Shown piece after piece: positions 24,474-33,027 of a DNA stretch of 64,000 nt. This DNA comes from Isosphaeraceae bacterium EP7. GTDB lineage: Bacteria; Planctomycetota; Planctomycetia; Isosphaerales; Isosphaeraceae. The notes beneath the pieces were generated by a model. That model saw only the letters and a program-made list of their open reading frames with translations. It was not told the origin of the DNA and did not search any database. The DNA lies in NCBI GenBank assembly GCA_038400315.1, contig CP151667.1:1313174-1377173 (forward strand). Reading direction: 5' to 3'. Positions within the stretch are counted from its first letter, which is position 1; every line of letters begins with the position of its first letter. A program made the translations under genes and the position numbers.

Positions 24474-25736
24474 ATGTCCGAAGATCCGGTGACTCTGGCG
24501 GCCCGATATGTCTTCCCGGTCGAGGGCGACCCGGTCGAGGATGCCCTTCTGACGATCCATGACGGGCTCGTCGCGTCCATCGAGCCGAGAGTCGGACGGG
24601 ATGCGGACTTTGATTATGGAAATGCAGCGATCACTCCGGGATTCGTGAATGCGCATACTCATCTGGAGCTGTCGCACCTGGATGGGGGCTCGCCCGACCA
24701 GCCCGAGGACCAGGTGGATTGGCTGAAGCGAGTGATCTCGCAGCGGATGAAACGTTCGCCGGAGGAACCTCGCAAGGTCATCGCCAGGAACATGCTGGAT
24801 AGCCTGGCGGCCGGGACGACGACGCTGGCCGACGTGACCACGGCCGGGATGAGTTGGGGAGTCGTGGCGGGGGCGCCGATTCGTGCGGTCGTCTTCTCCG
24901 AGATCATCGGCCTGAAGCGGATGCGCGGGGTGGAGACCGACCACGAGGCCTGGGAGTGGGTCAGCTCGGTGCGCGAAGCGGTCGAGTCGGGCGCCACGGC
25001 GGCAAGACCCGGTATCAGCCCGCATGCCCCCTATAGCACGGCCGGCTGGCTCTACCACAAGGCCGCCGCCGGCCGGGTGCCGCTGACGACCCACCTGGCC
25101 GAGATGCCCGAGGAATTGGAACTGCTAAGCAAACGGACGGGCCGGCTCCGGGAATTCTTGGGCGACCTGGGCGCCTGGGACGACTCGTGGGAACCCATCG
25201 GCGAGAAGCCGGCCGACTATATTCGCAAAGGGGAACTGCGCAAGGCCGACTGGCTGATCGCGCACGCGAATTATTGGGCCGAGGAAGACCTCTGGCAGCT
25301 CAGGCCCGAAGCCGGCACCGAGGGTTCACGGGTGGCCGTGGCCTATTGCCCGCGGACACACGCCCGGTTCGGCCATGCGCCGCATCCGTATCGTCTGATG
25401 CTGGAGAGGGGAGCGGTGGTTTGCCTGGGGACGGACAGCCTAGCCTCGGCCGACACCCTGAGCGTGCTCGACGAGGCCCGGTTCCTCCGGGGCCGGGATG
25501 AGTCCCTGGGCGGTGCGTTGCTGCTGGCGATGTCGACCCTGTTCGGAGCATGGGCGTTGCGATCGGAGCGGGCGACCGGCAGCCTCAGGCCCGGTAAATC
25601 GGCCGACCTCGCCGTGATCAGCCTGCCCGACCGCAGCGAGGCCGATCCCCACGACCTGATCTTCCGGAGCGACCTGCCCGTGCTCTCGGCCTATTTTCAG
25701 GGGCTCTGCGTGCACGGGCCGGGCATCTCGGGCTGA
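24474..25736 (+). CDS. metal-dependent amidohydrolase (possible aminofutalosine deaminase)
   Basis: A 420-residue amidohydrolase of the cytosine deaminase/chlorohydrolase group. Metal and catalytic motifs are in order: FVNAHTHLELSHL (HxH), SPHAPYST, TTHLAEMPEE and LGTDSLAS, with a C-terminal GKSADLAVISL. The start ATG at 24474 follows GAGGAAGCAGGGGG. Deaminases of this group act on purine-like compounds; one branch deaminates aminofutalosine to futalosine in menaquinone synthesis. As the window contains mqnA and mqnC, this is a candidate for that step, but it lies 8 kb away in its own unit and the evidence is circumstantial. Other options are guanine deaminase or S-adenosylhomocysteine deaminase-like enzymes. 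Confidence 0.82.
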   Translation: MSEDPVTLAARYVFPVEGDPVEDALLTIHDGLVASIEPRVGRDADFDYGNAAITPGFVNAHTHLELSHLDGGSPDQPEDQVDWLKRVISQRMKRSPEEPRKVIARNMLDSLAAGTTTLADVTTAGMSWGVVAGAPIRAVVFSEIIGLKRMRGVETDHEAWEWVSSVREAVESGATAARPGISPHAPYSTAGWLYHKAAAGRVPLTTHLAEMPEELELLSKRTGRLREFLGDLGAWDDSWEPIGEKPADYIRKGELRKADWLIAHANYWAEEDLWQLRPEAGTEGSRVAVAYCPRTHARFGHAPHPYRLMLERGAVVCLGTDSLASADTLSVLDEARFLRGRDESLGGALLLAMSTLFGAWALRSERATGSLRPGKSADLAVISLPDRSEADPHDLIFRSDLPVLSAYFQGLCVHGPGISG

Positions 25737-25739
25737 CCG

Positions 25740-26915
25740 TCAAGCCTCGGGAACCGGCGGTGATCCGGGCGAACCCGTGAGATCGAGCGTCGGCGACTTG
25801 GGGGCGAACTCGTCGGCCTCGTGGGATTCGAGGTAGACGTCGTGCCAGGGGGTGCCGTCGACATCCCGCCTGAGCATCAAGTAGATGACCGACAAGGCCG
25901 ACCAGAAGTAGCTGTAGGCCCAGGCATGGACCATCAGGCCGACCAGTCCGATCGCGCTGAGCAAGCTCGTGGATGACCGGCGGACATCGATCGCGCCGAT
26001 CTCATACACGGCTTCGAAGAATTGCAGGTCACCGAAGACCGAGAGCAGGCTCATGGAAAGGACAAGCACCATCGAGGCAAACCAGAAGACGAAGAAAAGC
26101 CCGATCGAACCGGCCAGCCAGGCGAGGATGAGGCAGGTTGTATAACGGATCAGTCTCTGATTCACATAGGAGAATGAGCGGCTGATCGCGTCGAAGATGT
26201 CCTCGCCCTCGGCCGCCACGGTCAGGTGCATCAGGGGCCAGGCAAGGACCAGCGCGATCAGCAGGAATGCCAGGAAGGCGGCACACACCACCGCCACGGG
26301 AGAGACCAGGCCCGCGACGAACGGGGAGTTGTGGAACAGTTTCGACACCAGCCCAGCAAGGATCGCAGGGGTGGCGAACATGGCCCCGAGCAGGAACGGT
26401 CCCAGGGGCGCACCGACGAGCGGTAGCCAGCGTCGGAGAGCGAATCGAAGGGAACCAAGTACACCGCCCCCGCCATTCCCGGTGGTCTGCACGACCGCGA
26501 TCCGCGCGATGGCGCCGCCTATCAGTCCCCAGACCGCCAGGATCCAGGCGCACGCCAGGGCGGCTTGCAGCCGACGCATGCCGGGCGTGTTCGACCTGAG
26601 GAGTTCGATCAACGGCTCGACGATCAGACGGGGGGGCTCCGTCACCAGCCAGGTGGCCATCGCCAGAGTCTCGGCCAGCCATTCGGGGCTGAACAAATCC
26701 CGCCAGACCCGGAGCGAGACGGGCAGAGGCGACGCGGGCCAAGGGTTGCCGAAGACGTAGTCAAGGCCCATGATCCCGACGCGAGTTAGGATCAGGCCGA
26801 GCATCGCAAGGATCAGCTTGCGGGCATCCGACGCCAGGCCGACGGAGCGTACGACGTCCGGCCAGTGGAACGGTCGTCGGGCCAATTCGAGGGGTTCCGG
26901 TCTGCCGTCGTCCAT
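25740..26915 (-). CDS. polytopic membrane protein of unknown function
   Basis: A 391-residue protein with six or seven membrane segments, including KLILAMLGLILTRVGIMG, LACAWILAVWGLIGGAIARI, LVSPVAVVCAAFLAFLLIAL, LAGSIGLFFVFWFASMVLVL and a C-terminal AIGLVGLMVHAWAYSYFWSA. The N- and C-termini are soluble and Pro/Glu-rich. No transporter or enzyme motif is recognised. It is convergent with the amidohydrolase (stops 3 bp apart) and lies downstream of manA on the same strand with a 104-bp gap. Confidence 0.75.
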   Translation of the reverse strand: MDDGRPEPLELARRPFHWPDVVRSVGLASDARKLILAMLGLILTRVGIMGLDYVFGNPWPASPLPVSLRVWRDLFSPEWLAETLAMATWLVTEPPRLIVEPLIELLRSNTPGMRRLQAALACAWILAVWGLIGGAIARIAVVQTTGNGGGGVLGSLRFALRRWLPLVGAPLGPFLLGAMFATPAILAGLVSKLFHNSPFVAGLVSPVAVVCAAFLAFLLIALVLAWPLMHLTVAAEGEDIFDAISRSFSYVNQRLIRYTTCLILAWLAGSIGLFFVFWFASMVLVLSMSLLSVFGDLQFFEAVYEIGAIDVRRSSTSLLSAIGLVGLMVHAWAYSYFWSALSVIYLMLRRDVDGTPWHDVYLESHEADEFAPKSPTLDLTGSPGSPPVPEA

Positions 26916-27019
26916 GGAGTCGTCCCGCCTTGCTCAATCCAAACGAACATCGGTCTGTCAGCGGCATACTGGCCAATTCATGGGCCTCGTCGCCCACGCG
27001 AGCCGGGGTCGAGGGTGCT

Positions 27020-28009
27020 TCAGGGCACGACGCACGTCAAGATGGTGGCCGTCCCGCGCGGCTCGACGTCGCAGACTCCGAGCGCCGCCGGCAGCAGCAA
27101 GGTCTCTCCCGCCTTCAAGGTCTCGGGGCGGCCGTCGGGACCTTTGCGGACGACCGAGTCGCCTTCCATGCCCAGGACGATCGTGAAACGATCGTGCGAG
27201 CCGATCTGCGTCGGGGCCCCGAGGGTGAGCCGCTCCATTCGGAAGTAGTCGGAGGATGCCAGAGTCTCGCGGGTACCTCCGGCGATCGGTTGGGCGGCCG
27301 ATTCGAGAGGTCGGACGGGGCCGGCCTGGAAGTCGGTGGCTTCCAGCGCCTGGGCCGGGTGAAGGGTGCGAGGCTTGCCGTCGGGGCCCACCCGGTGCCA
27401 GTCGTGGACGCGGAACGTGGCGTCGGACATCTGCTGGATTTCAGCGAGCAGCACGCCCGCGCCGATGGCGTGGACGGTCCCCGCCGGGATCAGGATGCAC
27501 TGGCCAACTTTGGCCTCGAACGCATGGAGCAATGGCTCGAACTCGCCGGTCTCGAAGGCCCGGGCGAATTGATCGCGGGTCACTCCTTCGTTCAGTCCGG
27601 CATAGATCAAGCTGCCGGGCTCGGCGTGGAGGATCACCCAGGCCTCGGTCTTGCCGTTGTCGTCGACCAGCCGTCGCCCGAGCGCATCGTCGGGATGGAC
27701 CTGGACCGAGAGGACCTGATTGGCGTCGAGGAACTTGACGAGCAGGGGGAATTGCCGCGGATGGGCTTTGCCGGAGCCGAAGAGCGCGTCGGCGTGCTCG
27801 CGGACGAGCGTCCGCAGGGAAGTCCCCTTCAGAGGGCCGTCGGCCACGACGCTAACGTCTTCTCGGTGATCGGACAGTTCCCAGCTTTCGGCGTAATCGG
27901 CCGCATCGCCGATCGGCTTGCGCAAGACGGTTCCGAGTCGCCTGCCGCCCCAGATCAGGCGTTTGAGGATGGGTTCGAAGCGGAGGGGAGACCAGTTGAT
28001 CGGGTCCAT
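27020..28009 (-). CDS. manA: class I mannose-6-phosphate isomerase
   Basis: A 329-residue zinc-dependent phosphomannose isomerase, interconverting fructose-6-P and mannose-6-P. The metal-binding segment VQVHPDD, KTEAWVILHAEPGS and the catalytic region GTVHAIGAGVLLAEIQQMSDATFRVHDW are all present. It is the shorter class I form common in Gram-positive bacteria (about 315-330 residues), with a C-terminal cupin (GEGDSVV-like, here GMEGDSVVRKGPDG). It supplies mannose for cell-envelope or polysaccharide synthesis, or allows mannose use. No sugar operon surrounds it. It is divergent from tatC. Confidence 0.92.
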   Translation of the reverse strand: MDPINWSPLRFEPILKRLIWGGRRLGTVLRKPIGDAADYAESWELSDHREDVSVVADGPLKGTSLRTLVREHADALFGSGKAHPRQFPLLVKFLDANQVLSVQVHPDDALGRRLVDDNGKTEAWVILHAEPGSLIYAGLNEGVTRDQFARAFETGEFEPLLHAFEAKVGQCILIPAGTVHAIGAGVLLAEIQQMSDATFRVHDWHRVGPDGKPRTLHPAQALEATDFQAGPVRPLESAAQPIAGGTRETLASSDYFRMERLTLGAPTQIGSHDRFTIVLGMEGDSVVRKGPDGRPETLKAGETLLLPAALGVCDVEPRGTATILTCVVP

Positions 28010-28425
28010 CGGTTGGCAGATCCTTCGCCAGGGGGGGAGAGTCCGCCCGGGGACGTCGTCGCGACGGGTAATCTACCGTCGATGTCGAGGCGGTGTCCAT
28101 CGGATTCGGAGGGGCCGCATTTCGCTTCGCACGCAGGAGTTGGGCCGGCCGGGGTGATGCCGCCAGGCCGATGAAGCGGCGGCCGGGCCTTGGCGTGGCG
28201 GTGCGGCGGCTGCTACGATGAGGCTCGGTGAAGCCCACTCCCGACCGGCCGTCCCCGCGAGGCCGAAGGGTTGTGCTGCTCGACAAGGGCCCCGGCCTCG
28301 GGACTGGCCGTCGCGACCCGCTTCTCCACCCTCCAATGCCCTCGGCGCTACGCCGGAACCGGACGCCCGCAGGGTGCCGGACACGGTGGCCGTCGACCCA
28401 CTCGGATTTTGGGTGGCCGCATTCC
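28010..28425. other. divergent intergenic region, 416 bp
   Basis: Between manA (minus) and tatC (plus). One possible plus-strand promoter is at 28190-28219. In-frame sequence upstream of the tatC ATG is basic and Pro-rich and does not look like protein. No hairpin, repeat or RNA gene was recognised. Confidence 0.45.
28190..28219 (+). promoter_or_regulatory. possible tatC promoter
   Basis: TTGGCG, 18-base spacer, TACGAT. If used, the leader would be about 200 bases, which is long. Confidence 0.35.
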
Positions 28426-29511
28426 ATGCCTACCGATCAAGATCTGTTCACCGAAGAAAACACGATGGCCTCGATGAGCTTCGGCGAGCACATCGAGGAG
28501 TTGCGCACACGCCTGATCCTGGGCGTGCTGGGCCTGATGGTGGGGGTCGTCCTGGCCCTCGTGCCGCCGTTCTACCTGGGCAAGAACGTCATCGAGACGA
28601 TGGAGATGCCCGCCAAGGTGGCGATGGAGAAGTTCTACGCCGACCGGGCCCGGATCCGCCAGCAAGAGGCCAAGGACGTTGAAGCGGAGTCGCAGAAGAA
28701 GGTCACGCCCTTCACGCCCGTCCCGTTCGAGCTGAATCCCGACCCCAACGACGCCACCCCGACGCGGATGCAGGTCGAGATCTCGGCGGCCGATTTCCTC
28801 GGTCAGGTGGGGAAGTTCATCCCGGGCCTGAAGATCCCCGACAAGAGTGAGCTGGCGGGCAAGACGCTGTCGCTGCCGATGTTGTTCAAGAACTCGGAGT
28901 TGATTGGCACGATCGCCACGTTCGATGAGCCGAGGAGCCCGCTGGTCTCGCTGGCCCCGCTGGAGACGATCACCATCTTCTTCATGGTCAGCATGGTGAC
29001 CGGGCTGGTGATCTCGAGCCCATGGGTGTTCTACCAGGCCTGGGCGTTCGTGGCAGCGGGGCTGTACTTCCACGAGCGGAAGTATGTCTATCGCTACCTG
29101 CCGTTCTCGCTCGGCCTGTTCCTGGGCGGAGTCTTCCTCTGTTTCTTCTTCGTGCTGCCGACGACCTTGAGCTTCCTCCTGGAGTTCAACGTCTGGTTGG
29201 GCATCGAGCCCACCTTGCGGCTCTCGGAATGGATGAGCTTCGCCACAATCTTGCCGCTGGTCTTCGGCCTGAGCTTCCAGACCCCCTTGATCATGCTGTT
29301 CCTGGAACGGATTGGCGTGTTCACGGTGGATGACTACCGGAGCAAGCGGAAGATGGCCATCCTGATCGTGGTCGTCGCCGCGGCGATCCTGACACCCGGG
29401 CCCGACGTCTTCAGTCAGTGCATGCTGGCCGTGCCGGTCATGGGCCTTTACGAGCTGGGTATCCTGATGGTGGCGGCCGGAAAGCCGAAGACGCTGGCGA
29501 CGACTTCTTGA
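28426..29511 (+). CDS. tatC: twin-arginine translocase subunit TatC with enlarged first periplasmic loop
   Basis: 361 residues, against about 250 for usual TatC. The core is clear: SFGEHIEELRTRL at the N-terminus, the first membrane helix, then FVAAGLYFHERKYV, LPTTLSFLLEFN, FGLSFQTPLIM and the last helices ending AILTPGPDVFSQ. The extra length sits between the first and second helices: residues ~49-181 form a loop of about 130 residues where E. coli has about 35. The loop is rich in charged residues (ADRARIRQQEAKDVEAESQKK) then beta-like. TatA/TatB are not adjacent. The ATG at 28426 or at 28465 could be the start. It would export proteins such as the Tat-signal aminotransferase at 18256. Confidence 0.9.
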   Translation: MPTDQDLFTEENTMASMSFGEHIEELRTRLILGVLGLMVGVVLALVPPFYLGKNVIETMEMPAKVAMEKFYADRARIRQQEAKDVEAESQKKVTPFTPVPFELNPDPNDATPTRMQVEISAADFLGQVGKFIPGLKIPDKSELAGKTLSLPMLFKNSELIGTIATFDEPRSPLVSLAPLETITIFFMVSMVTGLVISSPWVFYQAWAFVAAGLYFHERKYVYRYLPFSLGLFLGGVFLCFFFVLPTTLSFLLEFNVWLGIEPTLRLSEWMSFATILPLVFGLSFQTPLIMLFLERIGVFTVDDYRSKRKMAILIVVVAAAILTPGPDVFSQCMLAVPVMGLYELGILMVAAGKPKTLATTS

Positions 29512-29525
29512 AAAGGTCCGCTGAG

Positions 29526-31082
29526 ATGATGGGTGAGCGAGCAGGACGGGTTGACCTGGTCGGGGCCGGGCCGGGCGACCCGGGGTTGCTAACCCGGCGT
29601 GGGCACGAGGCCCTGGCCGGGGCCCAGGTGGTCGTCTATGACCAGCTGGTGACGACCCGCCTGCTCGGCCTCGCCCCGAAGGCCGCCGAGCGCATTTTCG
29701 TCGGAAAGACGGCCGGTCATTGCGCCATGCCGCAGCGGCAGATCAACGAGCTGCTCGTCGAGCGTGCCAAACGCGGCCTTGCGGTGGTCCGGCTCAAGGG
29801 GGGCGACCCCTTCGTCTTCGGCAGGGGCGCCGAGGAGGCCGAGGCCCTGCGAGACGCCGGGGTGGCCTTCACCGTCGTCCCCGGCGTGACCGCGGCCGTC
29901 GGCGTGACGGCCTACGCCGGGATCCCCGTCACCCACCGGGATGTCTCATCGGCCGTTGCGCTGGTCACCGGGCACCATGACCCCGAGGCCGAGGCCGAGC
30001 ATGCCAGGCTCGACTGGCAGGCGCTGGCCGGGTTCCCGGGCACCCTGGTCGTCTACATGGGCGTCAGCCGGCTCGCCGCAATCTGTCGGACCTTGATCCG
30101 CGGCGGCAAGCCCGAGTCCACACCGGCGGCCCTGATCCAGGCGGGCACGACTCCGGGTCAGCGTGTGGCGACGGGGACTTTGGTCAGCCTACCTGATCGG
30201 GTGGCCGAGGCCGGGCTAGGGGCGCCCGCCCTGTTCGTCGTGGGGCAGGTCGTCGATCGTCGGGCCACCCTGGCCTGGTTCGAGACCATGCCCCTTTTCG
30301 GCCTGCGGATCGTGGTGACCCGCCCGGCCGCCGAGGCCGACCATTGCGCCGCCGAACTGGAAGCACTGGGAGCCGAGGCCCTGGTGGCACCAACGGTCGA
30401 GATCCTGCCCGTCGAGGACTTCGGGCCGGTGGACGATGCCATCGGCCGGCTCGCTGGGTTCGATTGGCTGGTCTTCACCTCAGCCAACGGGGTGCGGGCG
30501 TTCCTGGGGCGGATCCTGGAGATTGGCCTGGACTTACGCGTCCTGGGCTCGGTCCGGCTGGCGGCGATCGGTCCGGCGACGACCGAGGCCCTCGCCTCGT
30601 TCCACCTCAAGGCCGACCTGGTCCCGGGTTCGTTTCGTTCAGAGGGACTTGCCCAGGCGCTTGAACCGCTGGTAGCCGGCGGGCGGGTCTTGCTCGCCAG
30701 GGCCGACCGGGGCAGGGACGTGCTGAGAGACGTCCTGGGGCGGGTCGCATACGTCGAACAAGTTTCTGTTTATCGAAATGTCGATGCCGAAGGCTTCCCT
30801 TCCGATGTCCTGGAACGCATCGAGTCGGGGTCGGTCGACTGGATTACGCTCACGAGCTCGGCGATTGTCAGACGCTTGTACGAACAGCTCACCCAAGAGG
30901 CCCGGTCGCGAGTCGGGACGAAGATCCGACTCGCGAGCATCAGTCCACTGACGAGCGAGGCCGCACGCTCGCTGGGATGGGAAATTGCGGCCGAGGCCAG
31001 CGAAATGAGCTGGAACGGGGTCGTGGAGGCGATCCGGCGAGAAAGCCCTTCCTCATCGACGGGGGATGCGACGAGGGGCTGA
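29526..31082 (+). CDS. cobA-hemD: fused uroporphyrinogen-III C-methyltransferase / uroporphyrinogen-III synthase
   Basis: 518 residues. Residues ~1-250 are a SUMT (CobA/CysG-C type): [40 protein letters not shown] and [20 protein letters not shown]. Residues ~255-510 are Hem[36 protein letters not shown], then [14 protein letters not shown] and [14 protein letters not shown]. HemD closes hydroxymethylbilane to uroporphyrinogen III, and SUMT diverts it to precorrin-2 for siroheme or cobalamin. The same fusion is known in clostridia and planctomycetes. It follows tatC by 14 bp, so co-transcription is likely. The ATG at 29526 is chosen (a second ATG follows directly). Confidence 0.93.
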   Translation: MMGERAGRVDLVGAGPGDPGLLTRRGHEALAGAQVVVYDQLVTTRLLGLAPKAAERIFVGKTAGHCAMPQRQINELLVERAKRGLAVVRLKGGDPFVFGRGAEEAEALRDAGVAFTVVPGVTAAVGVTAYAGIPVTHRDVSSAVALVTGHHDPEAEAEHARLDWQALAGFPGTLVVYMGVSRLAAICRTLIRGGKPESTPAALIQAGTTPGQRVATGTLVSLPDRVAEAGLGAPALFVVGQVVDRRATLAWFETMPLFGLRIVVTRPAAEADHCAAELEALGAEALVAPTVEILPVEDFGPVDDAIGRLAGFDWLVFTSANGVRAFLGRILEIGLDLRVLGSVRLAAIGPATTEALASFHLKADLVPGSFRSEGLAQALEPLVAGGRVLLARADRGRDVLRDVLGRVAYVEQVSVYRNVDAEGFPSDVLERIESGSVDWITLTSSAIVRRLYEQLTQEARSRVGTKIRLASISPLTSEAARSLGWEIAAEASEMSWNGVVEAIRRESPSSSTGDATRG

Positions 31083-31119
31083 CGCCGTCTAACTTCTTTT
31101 CAGGCAATAAGAACGGGAA

Positions 31120-31305
31120 TCAGCGCATTTCTCGGTAGGTCTCGATACCTTGCCAGAGAACGAAGGCGCCACCCATGATGAAGAGGATGTCCAGGACCAG
31201 GCTGGCCCGATTGAGCAGGCCGAGGCCGGCGTCGAGGGCGAAGATCAGGCAGACGAGCGCGGCGACGATCATCGCGGCGAAGCAAAGGATCTTCTCGGTC
31301 TCCAT
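31120..31305 (-). CDS. small two-helix membrane protein
   Basis: A 61-residue protein, METEKILCFAAMIVAALVCL..., with two hydrophobic segments (ILCFAAMIVAALVCLIFALD and ASLVLDILFIMGGAFVLWQG) and a short basic tail. The codon composition is consistent with coding and the start follows GGCCCC/AGG-type purines weakly (ACTCCTTG on the plus strand is AAGGAGT on the minus strand, giving a ribosome site). It lies alone between the cobA-hemD gene (convergent) and the Hsp20 cluster (same strand). Function unknown. Confidence 0.6.
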   Translation of the reverse strand: METEKILCFAAMIVAALVCLIFALDAGLGLLNRASLVLDILFIMGGAFVLWQGIETYREMR

Positions 31306-31429
31306 GGGGCCTCATACTCCTTGACGACGCCGGGCGGGGGAACGGACTTCACCCGCTAGTTTACCATGTCCCCGGGCCCGGTCCCAACGCACCCGACAAA
31401 TCGTCGGCGTGTTTTTTCAACAGCAGCGA

Positions 31430-31897
31430 TCATCCATGCTGGACGGGGATCGTCCTCGGCTTTGCAGCCTGGCGGCGAGGCATTCGAATATAGAGCACGC
31501 CGTGGCGGGCCTCGGCCTGGACGTTTTCGGAGTCGACTCCTTCACCCAGGGTGATCTGCCTTGAGAATGGGCCGCTGACGCGTTCCCGGTTCCGGGCCTG
31601 GCCGCCCGCGGGGTGAGAGAGCGTCCGCTCACCCTTGATGGTCAGCACGTCGCCGGAGACGGACAGGTCGATCGTGCTGGGGTCGACCCCGGGCAGGTCG
31701 ACGCTGAGCAACCACTCCTGGGGGGTTTCATCAAGGTCAACATTGGGCCGCCATGAATTCCGGTCCACGGCGGTCGAGGCGCGTGGGGTCTGCTGGCCCT
31801 GAGGCTGCCAGTACTCGTCGAACAATCGGTTCAGCTCGGTCTGCAACCCCTGAAAGGGGAACGACAAGTCGCGACGCTGCCAGGTGGGTCGATTCAT
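31430..31897 (-). CDS. Hsp20/alpha-crystallin family small heat-shock protein (third of three)
   Basis: 155 residues. The alpha-crystallin domain runs from RPNVDLDETPQEWLLSVDLPGVDPSTIDLSVSGDVLTIKGERTL to the signature ARHGVLYIRMPRR. A short variable N-terminus (FQGLQTELNRLFDEYW) and a C-terminal PRTIPVQ tail provide oligomerisation elements (IxP-like TIPV). It is an ATP-independent holdase that binds unfolding proteins in the cytoplasm. It is the last gene of the tandem and 68 bp after the second; the three differ enough to be old paralogues. Confidence 0.92.
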   Translation of the reverse strand: MNRPTWQRRDLSFPFQGLQTELNRLFDEYWQPQGQQTPRASTAVDRNSWRPNVDLDETPQEWLLSVDLPGVDPSTIDLSVSGDVLTIKGERTLSHPAGGQARNRERVSGPFSRQITLGEGVDSENVQAEARHGVLYIRMPRRQAAKPRTIPVQHG

Positions 31898-31965
31898 CGG
31901 AGGACGCTCTCCGGGGGATGATTTGAGTGAGTAAGGACGTGGAAGTGTGGACCGAGGGGCGCGAT

Positions 31966-32415
31966 TCAGGACATTTTGATCTCGATCCGACGCGTACGGG
32001 CCCGGTCGGCCTTCGGAAGGAACAGACGCAGGACGCCGTTCTTGAGCTCAGCGGAGATCCGCGACCGGTCGACCTCGTCGCTCAGGATGAACGACCGCTT
32101 GAAGCTGGTCGAGGGGAACTCTTCGTGGAGCGCGACGGCTCCTTCGGGGACGCTGAACGTCACCCTCGCCTCCAGGTTGAGGATGTTGTCCTCAAGCTGG
32201 ATGGTCACCGAGTCGTCGGAGACACCCGGAAGGTCGGCCTCCAGGATGAGCCCATCGGGGCCTTCATGGATGTCGACCTGGGGATTTTGGTGGTCGGACC
32301 CGTGACCGGAACCCCAAGCCGTCGAACGTGCCCGCCGAGGTTCGGTGGTGGGCTCGATCGGCCCGGGCGGGACGCGGAGGACGGAGATTCGGACGGGCTG
32401 AAAGTCGAATTTCAT
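31966..32415 (-). CDS. Hsp20/alpha-crystallin family small heat-shock protein (second of three)
   Basis: 149 residues. The N-terminus is MKFDFQPVRISVLRVPPG; the alpha-crystallin domain includes PQVDIHEGPDGLILEADLPGVSDDSVTIQLEDNILNLEARV and the signature ISAELKNGVLRLFLPKA; the tail ends RRIEIKM, an IEI-type C-terminal anchor. It starts 31 bp after the stop of the first Hsp20 gene, so an operon is nearly certain. The N-terminal arm is unlike those of its neighbours, as expected for paralogues with different clients or for hetero-oligomers. Confidence 0.92.
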   Translation of the reverse strand: MKFDFQPVRISVLRVPPGPIEPTTEPRRARSTAWGSGHGSDHQNPQVDIHEGPDGLILEADLPGVSDDSVTIQLEDNILNLEARVTFSVPEGAVALHEEFPSTSFKRSFILSDEVDRSRISAELKNGVLRLFLPKADRARTRRIEIKMS

Positions 32416-32446
32416 CGCCGGACTCCTGAAGGGGGACCGAGGCCGA

Positions 32447-32953
32447 TCACGCGAGATGGCCGGCCTCGTGAGAGTCTTCGTGGGATTGACCGACCCCTTG
32501 ATTCGGGATGTCCTCGGACGCGGAGGAAATCCGAATCTGCCTCGGCAGGCTCCCCTCCGACTTGGGCAGGGTGATGGTCAAAATCCCCGACGAGAATGCC
32601 GCCGAGACGGCCGATGCTTCGACGCGATCCGGCAGGGTGATCGTCCGGGACCAGCGACCGACCGGACGTTCCTGACGGCGATAGTGCTCTTCGGATGCTC
32701 CGCTCGAACGCTTCCGCTCCCCGCACAAAATCAGGGTGTCGCCGGTGATCGAGAGATCGAGGTCGTCCGAGGCAACTCCCGCGAGCTGGGCGGTCAGCAA
32801 ATAATGCGTTCCCGCGTCATACAAATTGACCGGGGGAAACGGCCTTGGAGAACCCCAGGCGGTCGGAACCTCGAAGGTCTCGATGATCCGACTGACTTCG
32901 CGCTGGATCTCGCGAAAGGGATCCCATCGGCCCTGAGAATTGAGACGGCTCAT
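32447..32953 (-). CDS. Hsp20/alpha-crystallin family small heat-shock protein (first of three)
   Basis: 168 residues. The N-terminus (WDPFREIQREVSRIIETF) is typical of bacterial class A Hsp20; the alpha-crystallin domain includes PVNLYDAGTHYLLTAQLAGVASDDLDLSITGDTLILCGERK and the signature VSAAFSSGILTITLPKSEG; the tail PRQIRISS carries an I-x-I anchor. The ATG at 32953 has GGGAGGG 8 bases upstream; the in-frame TTG before it is less likely. It is the promoter-proximal gene of the three-gene cluster and follows a -24/-12 promoter match by 36 bases of leader. Confidence 0.92.
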   Translation of the reverse strand: MSRLNSQGRWDPFREIQREVSRIIETFEVPTAWGSPRPFPPVNLYDAGTHYLLTAQLAGVASDDLDLSITGDTLILCGERKRSSGASEEHYRRQERPVGRWSRTITLPDRVEASAVSAAFSSGILTITLPKSEGSLPRQIRISSASEDIPNQGVGQSHEDSHEAGHLA

Positions 32954-32999
32954 CAATCAGGCCCTCCCTACGATCATGAAAGCCAGTTGATGAGCACGG

Positions 33000-33016
33000 A
33001 GCAATTCGTGGGCCAA
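33000..33016 (-). promoter_or_regulatory. sigma-54 (-24/-12) promoter of the Hsp20 operon
   Basis: On the minus strand TTGGCCCACGAATTGCT matches the sigma-54 consensus (TTGGCACG-N4-TTGCW) at TTGGC, C and TTGCT, and keeps the required GG-N10-GC spacing. The predicted start near 32989 leaves a 36-base leader with a good ribosome site. No sigma-32-type or CIRCE element was found nearby. Confidence 0.5.
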
Positions 33017-33027
33017 TGGAATTTTCG

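Noticed and set aside
28228-28425. N-terminal extension of tatC by 66 residues
   Set aside because: Basic, Pro-rich, unlike TatC; conserved HIEELR follows the ATG at 28426 at the expected distance.
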